A DNA stretch of 64,000 nucleotides from Tricholoma matsutake. Its lineage: Eukaryota; Basidiomycota; Agaricomycetes; Agaricales; Tricholomataceae. Both the position numbers and the translations under genes were made by a program. Shown here in pieces: positions 53,019 to 61,199 of this stretch (position 1 is its first letter; each line of letters starts with the position of its first letter). The notes beneath the pieces were generated by a model that was not told where the DNA came from, did no database searches, and saw only the letters and a list, made by a program, of their open reading frames with translations. Where the stretch lies: the NCBI GenBank assembly GCA_026075535.2, contig AP026550.1, positions 4,092,001 to 4,156,000 on the forward strand, given 5' to 3'.

Positions 53019-54293
53019 TCATGTTTGGAAGAAGCTGTTTGTCATGTCAATGGTGCCCCAGATTTGACCTTTAGTGCAATCATTCAAGATGTCATCAATA
53101 CGAGGTATAGGGTGGGAGTCGGATACTGTGTTCTTGTTCAATTGACAGTAGTCGTTAACCCACCATGGTAGTATGGTAGGATTAGATTTAGGTACAATGA
53201 ATGCAGGGGAGGCATGCGGAGAGGACAAAGGACGAATATGACCAGTGTCAAGATGCTGTTGAATGAGAGTTTTCCACCTGTCTCGAAATTTGTGGGGGCA
53301 TGCATACATGCAGGTTTTAATAGTTTGTTCAGCATTCACCAGTTTAATACGTCCAGTGACATTGGGTGGAAGATGGTCAATGTGAGGTAAAGGTTCAAAG
53401 ACATGTTTAAATTCCAAGAGGAGGTCAGCTTCAAGTTTCTCAATATTTTTGTTCAATGCCATGACTTTGATACGATCTTTGATCATGCCTGCAACGTTGA
53501 GTGGTTTCACAATTTCAGGGACACATTTGCCATCCTTAAGACATTGTTCACAGACTTTGATGAGTTCAGGTAGCATAGCTTTAACAGCATTCCTTGTTTC
53601 ATGCACAGCCCATTTAGGGTCAGCCGATTTCAAGTTACATTTATGAGGAGGTGGATTAAGAAGATCATAACAACTACATTTATCAATGGCAGTCCGAGTA
53701 TCAAAATCTGCAACAATATGGCTCGTGGATAAAAAAGGGAGACCAAGAAGTAAAGGGACACATAAGTTTGGAGCGACAATAGCTTTAACAGTCCAGGAAA
53801 CCCATGCAGAGTCAGGTGCATATGGTTGCAGTTTAACATATTCATGCAAGTGATTATCAGGCAAAGAAGAATTACTAAGTGCGATGGAAACAGGCAGAGG
53901 GGTATGCAAACAGTACCAGTGTAAGCCAAGCTGATCAGTGAGGCATGAGTCAATAAGAATGACATGAGCGCCACAGTCCAACATGCTGTTTACTGTCAAA
54001 GGTTTGTCAGTGCCTGGGCCAATGATCAAGCAGGACCAACAAAGATGGGGAACAGTGAGTGGTGAGCTCACCTCATCCTCTGATTCGGATCCAGATCCCA
54101 AGACAGCAGAAGGCATAACGGTGCCAGCAACAAAGGAGATCTTGTTTTCATTATTCATGGTTTCAGCAGCAGAGACAATGCCAACAGGCTTGGCAACAGA
54201 GGGGGCAACATTCTTCTGCTTCTGATTGAGGAGGAGATCATCGGTAAGTTCCCTGTAGTTGTGGCCATCAGGAAAATTGTAGGGACAGTCCAT
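53019..54293 (-). pseudogene. Gypsy-3 zinc-binding tail, protease and RT start
   Basis: Begins MDCPYNFPDGHNYRELT, the end of a gag Cys-rich motif whose earlier half (CLKC..GYQDHCT) lies just upstream across a stop. The protease-like block is SMLDCGAHVILIDSCLTDQ, with Cys where active-site Ser/Thr is usual, followed by LLLGLPFLSTSHIVADF. RT fingers follow (RPLSSPHASPAFIVPKSNP, WVNDYCQLNKNT, PIPRIDDIL). The stop at 53019-53021 separates it from the palm. Confidence 0.68.
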
Positions 54294-54500
54294 AGTGCAA
54301 TGATCTTGGTACCCCCATCAGCATTTCAAGCAGCCCTGGTGCTTGAATAAAAGACTGTGTTTGTTTTCAGTGAGACGAGGTGGTTTTGATCGAGAAGATG
54401 AGGAGGTGCTAGATGAAGTAGTAGGCAGAAGGCAGGGTTTAGGGGCAGGGTAAACATTATGTGTGCATGAGTAGTTGCCCAACGCTTGACACTTGGGCGC

Positions 54501-55478
54501 TCATTGGAGATCCTCGGCAGCCTCGAGGTATTGTTTGGTATCATGAGATCGTTCATCGGTGAGTTTCCAGAGTTCTGAGATCCAGGAAGTCAGGTGGGCC
54601 TTGGGTGTACATTTGCCAGCACTGTTAGTGGCGTTCTCTACAATTTCCTTCATGTTTTGGTTTTTGCAATGAATATGGAGGTCAGGGTCAAGGAGAGTTT
54701 CCAGCTGAAGGTGGAGTGCATCATCAGAGAAGTGATACACTGTGTTTCTGAGGATGATGTTGGAGTGCCAGATGTCATTCACCCACTTGGGGAACGAGTC
54801 AGAGAAATAAAGGCATGAGTTGCAAACGCAGGAGTGGAGTTCATCATCCCACCCCCTGGGTAGAAACTCTTTATGAAACTCAGTCATAAATTTAGGAAAC
54901 GAAAGTGAGGCAAGATGGGTGCAATGAGTAGTGACCCAGTCATGAGCTCACATGTCTTTCAAGCCAGGTAAGATGGATGAAACATGAGATTCAATCTCAA
55001 GCCTCTTGCTAGCTGAACAAAAGTCTTCACAAGCCATCTCCCACTGTCACATGACTAAAGGGGAGATCTTGCCGGGGGACAGAAGGGGAATATGTTTAGG
55101 TTCAGGATGGATAAGTTTGGCAGGAGAGTGTGATGACATCGTATTACACACAAATGAGGAAAGGTCATAGGAAATGGAAGAGCATGAGGTATCAGAAGAA
55201 GAGTTGTCGTTTGGCGGGGTCGTCATATGCGTGTTTGTCAGAAGTGTACTACATGAGGGAGGGACAGGGATCAGGCAAGATCCCTCAACGTTAACAATGT
55301 CACCAAAGCCAGAAAAACAGGGTCCTTCGCTCAGCGTGAGTAGAGGCAGTGATTGACAGGAGAAGTCAAGATCACTCGAGCAAGTGTCAGCAATGGCAAG
55401 CGCTTGTAGACACATGATTGGCAGGTTGGGCAGAAGAGATGAGGAGATCATTATGTGGAGTGGTGGGTGAGTAAACAA
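54501..55478 (-). pseudogene. Gypsy-3 gag
   Basis: Two blocks. 55478-55047 is Ser/Pro/Thr-rich N-terminal sequence. 54887-54501 is the gag core (FHKEFLPRGWDDELHSCV, WVNDIWHSNIILRNTVYHFS, SWISELWKLTDERSHDTKQ). The arrangement matches gag proteins of basidiomycete Gypsy elements; multiple stops lie between the blocks. Confidence 0.6.
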
Positions 55479-57022
55479 GGGGGGGAAAATGAGGAGGAAA
55501 GGAAAAAAAAGGGATGTGCATACAAAATGAGGCAGTGCTGAGAAAAATGAGCTGGAATGAGCTGGCAGAAGTTCTCTTGGTGCATCGTTAAAAAAAAAGT
55601 GTAATCTTGGAGAGATTCACTAGAGGCAGAAGCACAGTGGAAATAACGAGCAGAAGAGGTGTTTTATGAGACTCTAGAGTACAGGGTGATGATGATGGTA
55701 AGGATCAGAGATCTGTCTACATGTGTGTAGGTCTGTGTGTGAGTCTGAAGCTGTTAGTAAATAAGTGTAAATAGGGGACATCCTTACATTGACAATGACA
55801 ATGACGACTTTTTCCCCAACATCAAAACTGCTACCAGCCTCTCGAAAACAATGGCACACACTGCCGAGTTGACTTACAGCCTCCCTGCAGACTATACAGC
55901 CCCTCATCTCTTGTCCAGAACCACCTACTACCACTACCATGGCACAGCCAACAACGGCGATGAAAACTGCTGCAACCACCCAAAAAATGACAACTAGGGC
56001 ATTGTCTAGCACCCAGATTGCTGCCAAAAGTCCAGAGACTGTTAATGAGGCCATAACTGACATACAGGGACTGTCTACAGCTGAGGAAACCCATCGTCTC
56101 CCCAATGGATGACTCCTGCCAGCTCCACCACCTCCAATGACGGCCTGCACCACCTTTCGTACCACTTACACCCCCCCAGCCCATTCCCATGTCCCCTGCT
56201 GAACACCCCGAGCCTACCCCGTCAACTGCCACATCACAAATGACAACATTGTTGTCCCCATGCTGCTCCATGTCACCAACCACATCACTGATGCCATCTA
56301 TACACAGAGAGACCCCCTGTTTGCTACCTGTGCCCTCAGTGGACCTTACCCTGCCCCAGCTCACCCATAAACGAGCTGTTTTGGCCCCTTCTGCTCCCTC
56401 GATACATCTGAGCCCCCTGCAACCATCGTTCTATGGCCCCCATCTCTCGTCCCACCCCATTCAAGCCCTGTACCACTGAGTTCAAAACCTGCACTTACAC
56501 ATTTTGACTGGGCTGACAAGGCTGCATTGTTGCCTATTACTCCTAGCACACAGCTGCAAGTGAAAATGAGCCATACACAGCCATTTGGGACTCTACGACA
56601 ACCAATTCAATGAAGACAACCCCCCACGCAGTATTTCTTGTCTCAAAATTTTTTGAATCCAGCCAAGCCTTCTCTTGTTCTACCTCAACCCTTCATTACT
56701 TGACAACACCCCTCCGGTATAGGCCCAGGCAAGCCCACCATCATAGTGCCCTTTGGAGGAGCACCCACACCTGCACCAGTACCTCCAGTTCCAGTACTTG
56801 ACTGGGATCAAGACCTCCATCTCCTCAATTTGCATCAGGCACTTTGAGCTTTGGGATGGACACCCCCATGTTGAGTCTTTCACTATTATATTTTTTATAT
56901 CATGCATAGAATTTTTCTGGTTACATTGTTTATATTATTCCTATACCTATTGTTTTGTTTTCAGCTTTTTTTGTTTTCTTTCTGTGGCGATGGGGACATC
57001 ACCTTTTTTGGAGGTGGGCAGA
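55479..57022. other. Unassigned 1.5-kb stretch before the right 140-bp LTR
   Basis: On the plus strand a Pro/Thr-rich reading with coding-like composition runs through 55.85-56.88 kb (AQPTTAMKTAATTQKM, VPFGGAPTPAPVPPVPVL, DWDQDLHLLNLHQAL) but is broken by stops. It may be a decayed plus-strand gene of the enclosing LTR element or an older element. I do not recognise it. Confidence 0.35.
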
Positions 57023-57856
57023 TGGAGTAGGGTGTCTGGGCACCTACTCCAGGTAGTCACATGACCACATAGTCAGTAGGATTTTACCTGTACATAGAGA
57101 GTCATCCTATCACTACATGACCACATTTAGGGTGTAGCACAGGTACAGGTGAACCTGTGGTATTCTGCCTGCAGGTAGCACAGGTGCAGGTTTGGGTTTG
57201 TATATCTGTACCTGTGGCAGCACCACACCTGTACTCATGGTGTTGCAGGTTGTCACAGGTTTGAGTTGTGATAGATTTCATATCAGGTTTTGTGGTTCCA
57301 AAATTCTTCTGAGCTCTTTGCTTTGAGTTAAAAGGACATGAATCTGCCTGGTAGTGTGGGATCTTATGACATACAATGATCTAATTCAGTGAAGTTGATG
57401 TTATTTTGCATGGTGACTTGAGTGTTCCTTCCAAAAATTGCTCCTCTCAAGCCAAAACTACTCTGCCCAGATAGAATGCAGCAAATTACTAGTTTCTTTG
57501 TGTTCTTCAAAAAGGTTGACAGATGATTTGTGAAAGAATTGAACATTATATCATAATTTATGTGTGGATTCAAGTGTTGTTGAAGCAGTATAGAAAAGTT
57601 AGATAACTTTCTAGTATAGCTACCCTTATCTTTGTTTTAGCTATACATAGTTTATGCCATGCTACTCAAGTGCTACTGTAGTTTTGAAACACCATACAAA
57701 ACCTGTGCTTATAACCTGTACCTGCAGGTATGGGGTTTGTACAGGTATGGTGTCACAGGTGACAGGTATGGTGTTGCCAGTGAAACCCATGGTGTCACCT
57801 GTGCTACACCCTAAGTGCATTCTGTGTCTAGTGAGGAGACACCTCAGGCATCTCCA
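57023..57856. repeat. LTR of the 140-bp family, right copy, split by a hAT element
   Basis: Bases 57023-57127 and 57814-57856 together match the left LTR; the hAT element occupies 57128-57813 and one copy of the 8-bp target is duplicated. Confidence 0.75.
57128..57813. mobile_element. hAT-type MITE (686 bp) inside an LTR
   Basis: Inverted termini TAGGGTGTAGCACAGGT. Flanking octamers are ACCACATT (57120-57127) and AGTGCATT (57814-57821). The uninterrupted left LTR shows ACTGCATT at the same place, so both derive from one 8-bp target by base changes. Subterminal CAGGTACAGG / ACCTGTACC words are repeated on both arms. No coding capacity. Confidence 0.8.
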
Positions 57857-58271
57857 GTACAAGGTTGGTGATCAAGTTTATCTTGACTCCAGTGACATCT
57901 CCACTATGTGTCTGTCCAAGAAACTCACTCATCGCTTCCTGGAACCTTTCCCCATTGTCAAGTGTGTTGGAACACATGCCTATCATCTACACCTCCCAGC
58001 CTCCATGTCCAGACTCCACCCAGTCTTCCATGTCATCAAACTCCTTCCAGCTCCCCCAGATCCATTCCCGGGACACCATTCATGTCCACCACCGCCACCT
58101 ACAGTGATCAAGGGAGAACCCCAGTATGAAGTTGAGTCAATCTTGGACAGCTGGTTGTGTCAAGGAAAACTCCAGTATTTGGTGCACTGGAAGGGTTATG
58201 GGTATGAGGAGAACTCATGGGTTGAAGAGTCCAATGTGAATGCCCCTCAGTTAGTCAAGGAATTCCACTAA
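57857..58271 (+). pseudogene. marY1-like copy B, integrase tail and chromodomain
   Basis: Continues copy B after the 9.8-kb insertion: YKVGDQVYLDSSDISTM, HRFLEPFPIVKCVGTHAY, HPVFHVIKLLPAPPDPF, then the chromodomain YLVHWKGYGYEENSWVEE. Many codons show CpG decay against marY1 (for example Arg to Cys, Trp or Gln). The stop at 58269 is earlier than in marY1. Confidence 0.8.
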
Positions 58272-58376
58272 TGGCACACTGCTGCACCACATCGCATTCA
58301 AGTCACTGACTTTGGTCATATGTGATTTTGAATGCATCGGGGCAATGCATCTTAGAGAGGGGGTGATGTAAGGGGA

Positions 58377-58780
58377 CTAGGGGGGACTCGGGGGGGTGCC
58401 CTGTGTGTTTCTCCAATTTTTTATGTTTGTCCTATATTTTTCCTCACTTCATTTCCTTCTATTCTTCATTTTCTATGATTTTTCCTTATTTTATTACTAA
58501 TTTCCCTTTTTATCACATTTGTGCATGTTGACAGTTTTATATTTAGAGGCAGAGCACCCCTTCCGACATCTACCCCTTGGTATGATGTCATTCAGTGGCC
58601 TTGATCTGCCTATCTCCGCCTTTTCTATTTTTTAGATTATTATTTGATTTTTGCAGTCTTTACATATACTGGGCATTGGCAAAGGGGTCCTCAGAGTTTT
58701 CTCTTCGGATTTCCCTTTGCTAGAGGCTGAGGTTGCCCTTATAGGATTCCCCTTTGCTAGAGGCTAAGGTTGCCCTCATA
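58377..58780 (+). repeat. 3' LTR of marY1-like copy B
   Basis: Begins TGTAAGGGGACTAGGG at 58377 and reaches the usual LTR end (gttgcccttata) at 58743. About 37 bp of LTR end sequence is then repeated (58744-58780). It is diverged from the 426-bp LTRs by substitutions and small indels. Confidence 0.78.
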
Positions 58781-59311
58781 GCTGCTCTGAATCATTAGTC
58801 AGATTCCAATCAGATATTACTTCAAGCAGAGCTTCACATGCCCATGACCTGCCAGCTGGCATTTTCAATCATCATTTGTTTCCCTTTTTACCTTGTCACC
58901 CATTTACCTTGTCCTAGCCATCATTTACCTTGTCCTAGCCATCATTTACCTTGTCCTAGCCATCATTTGATGACCCTTCTACAATGAACTCTACCTCTTG
59001 GCATGCAACCTCTGCTGTCAAGGATTTATCTTTGACTTTTCCTGCTCCTGAAGGACTTGACCTGGATCCCATGTTGGCATGGTGGAACATAGGTATCTCA
59101 TTTGTATATCTACTGTATTGCTTCTGATGTTCTGATAGGAGAAGCAAGCCAAGTTTCCTCTGCTCTCCGCATTAGCCAGCCAGAACATTCATTTGATATC
59201 AGGCTCCCCACAGCCACTCTCTTGCACAACCCTGGAGCAATGGAATGGTATGCTATATTACCTTTCTACTGCAAAAATGTATTCTAACTCTATTATTTTG
59301 CTGTTCTTAGA
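58781..59311. other. Unassigned interval with a 21-bp triple repeat
   Basis: Flanks copy B. Contains the tandem repeat listed separately and a short Ser/Pro-rich frame; no family recognised. Confidence 0.35.
58901..58963. repeat. Tandem repeat, 21 bp x 3
   Basis: Three units of catttaccttgtcctagccat, essentially identical, so the expansion is recent. Confidence 0.85.
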
Positions 59312-60354
59312 TAAGGCATGACATGGGTATGGGTAAACCCATGATAATATGGTTATGGGTATGCATGGTTATGGGTATGGGTCAGAAGTTGCCATACCCT
59401 TTTCCACAGTGTTATGGGTATGTGCAGGTACACTGGTACCAGGATTTCAGTCAGGTGAGTGATCATCTGACCTTGTTGATTTACTCACAATGCTTCTAAT
59501 TTAAAACTACAGGACAATTCATGACCACCACCACCACTATAGCACTCCCAACCACCGCCATGAGCAACTGCTCGCAGGGTGGAAACAGGGAGCGAGGACA
59601 ACTAGTAAGCAACCACAATGGCTGCATTGCAGCCCAAATGATGTCTATCATCATTTGGGCCCTAGGTATTTTTTCTATCTTTCATTCTTGTTTTTTTCTA
59701 ACTACCTAATCTTTTTATTTAATTTTTAGGTTCTAATAGTGCTATAACAATGAGACAACACCATCAACAACACTGCCTCACCACCATTGTGAGCCTCTGC
59801 TCGCAAGGTGGATAACAACAGGGATGGGACCAGTGATGAACAAGAAACAGCACACCCTGCCCCCAGCCTCATGAGCAACTGCTTGTGGGGTGTATCGCAG
59901 GTGGGACAATGACAGGCAGCAGCAGCAACGAGGAGTGGTGGGGAGGGAGAATGACAACAAATGATGACAACAACAGGCAAGCAATGACCAATGGACGACA
60001 CACCACCCACCCCCAGCCTCACGAGCAACTGCTCATGTGGTGGATTGTGGGTGGAATGACAATGACAATGACCTAAGACAACAATGAGGGTGGCAGGACA
60101 ATGATCACAACAATGAGGGCAGGACAACAATGAGGATGAGGCCAGGACAATGAGGACCTGAGGACCACCATGACAGCACCCCCAACTGCTCATGGGGTGG
60201 AAATGGGGAGCAACTCGTTCTGTTCTGGGTGACTACAGGCACCACCACCCCCCCTCTCTCAAATACCATACCCTTAACCATATGGGTATGGTGTTGATGG
60301 GTATGGGTGTGGGTACCACTAAATATACCTGGGGGTTACCCATGTCATGCCCTA
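59312..60354. mobile_element. hAT-type element (1,043 bp)
   Basis: Inverted termini TAAGGCATGACATGGGTA and TAGGGCATGACATGGGTA, flanked by TTCTTAGA (59304-59311) and TTCTTAAA (60355-60362), an 8-bp duplication with one change. The interior carries repeated GAGCAnnTGCTC + GGTGG boxes, one hairpin-intron module and AACAATGA-type low-complexity sequence. No transposase. Confidence 0.85.
59632..59729 (+). other. Hairpin-intron module D
   Basis: A perfect 12-bp stem (59632-59643 with 59649-59660; arm gcccaaatgatg, 5-nt loop). CCTAG follows, then a GTATTT donor at 59666, TCTAAC near 59698, a T-rich tract and TAG at 59727-59729. The intron-like segment is 64 nt. Confidence 0.58.
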
Positions 60355-60697
60355 TTCTTAAATGTACAGGCAGGCATGCATGCATCTGTGATTTGTCATC
60401 TATAGCTTATAGTCTACTCCCTGGACTACCCTCCATCTACTTCCTTTACCACTCTTTGTCTACTCCCTCACTCTTTACCAGACCAATCCCCATTCACAAA
60501 CTGTTCTGACCAGCTGGGTGCATCAGAGTAGGTAGATTTTGCCTCAACTATGGCTGCACACATCTCGAGCCATTCATTCTACTATACCCTTATTACAGAC
60601 TTAGTACCTTACACACCACTTCCACTGCTCATCATCTACTGCCTGGACTATATACATGTCATCACCCTGCCCTTCATCCATTCCTGGACTACAGCCA
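60355..60697. other. Unassigned interval before the second Copia copy
   Basis: About 340 bp with no gene, repeat terminus or RNA feature that I can support. Confidence 0.4.
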
Positions 60698-60971
60698 TGT
60701 TGAAATTAATCCCAGTGATGCATGCTGTATACATGAGGCAATACATGCAGCATACGCATATTACTGCGCTTACTGCGCATACATGCGGTAAACACATTCC
60801 TGAGTCATGTGACATCCTTATTATTATGTATATAAGGAGAACCTGTACCATAGTAGGAATACAGTGTTCTTACCTCTGCTAACCCTAGCTGTAAGTCTAA
60901 GTAAACCCCAGGTAGGTTGTAAGGAACATGTTGTCTCTTCCACTGTGCAGCGTATATAGTCTGCTCCAACA
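60698..60971 (+). repeat. 5' LTR of the second Copia copy (274 bp)
   Basis: Matches the 305-bp LTR apart from one missing 33-bp tandem unit, a 2-bp insertion near the start (cccagtgatg) and scattered transitions. Confidence 0.88.
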
Positions 60972-61199
60972 GGTTATGGGCCCTGCTGGGCACGTCGCAA
61001 ACGCGCCTTAATTGGCTGCGAACGACGTTGACTTCATCATCTCCAAATTATAACCTTGCGCTCTTCGTGAGCTGCACATAAAACCTAGGTTGACTAGGGT
61101 TAACCACTCTGAAGGAGTGTTTTCTCCTGAGAACATTAAACGTGTTTTATTGAGTAAAAAGACTGATTGAGCGCTTTTAACAGCTGCCACCACAAAATC

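Larger units (their letters stand above)
51537..55478 (-). mobile_element. Gypsy-3: degenerate Ty3/Gypsy gag-pol, 3' end lost
   Basis: A third, divergent Gypsy family on the minus strand: N-terminal gag (55478-55047), gag core (54887-54501), zinc-binding and protease/RT start (54293-53019), RT/RNase H (53018-51879) and integrase N-terminus (51939-51616 and on to CTDCQHNKPTTKRPMGP near 51.54 kb). The integrase core is missing; marY1 sequence adjoins at 51536. Several stops separate the blocks. Confidence 0.75.
48065..57856. mobile_element. LTR element with 140-bp LTRs enclosing Gypsy-3 remains
   Basis: LTRs 48065-48204 and 57023-57856 (140 bp once the hAT insertion at 57128-57813 and its duplication are removed) start TGGAGTAGGGTGTCTGGG and end GGCATCTCCA. 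They are flanked by a 4-bp duplication GTAC (48061-48064, 57857-57860) that restores copy B pol when the element is removed. The interior holds a hAT element, a minus-strand marY1 fragment, minus-strand Gypsy-3 gag-pol remains and an unassigned 1.5-kb stretch. Gypsy-3 on the minus strand is the simplest owner of these LTRs. A purine-rich stretch before 57023 (ggaggtgggcaga) would instead fit plus orientation, so the assignment is open. Confidence 0.7.
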
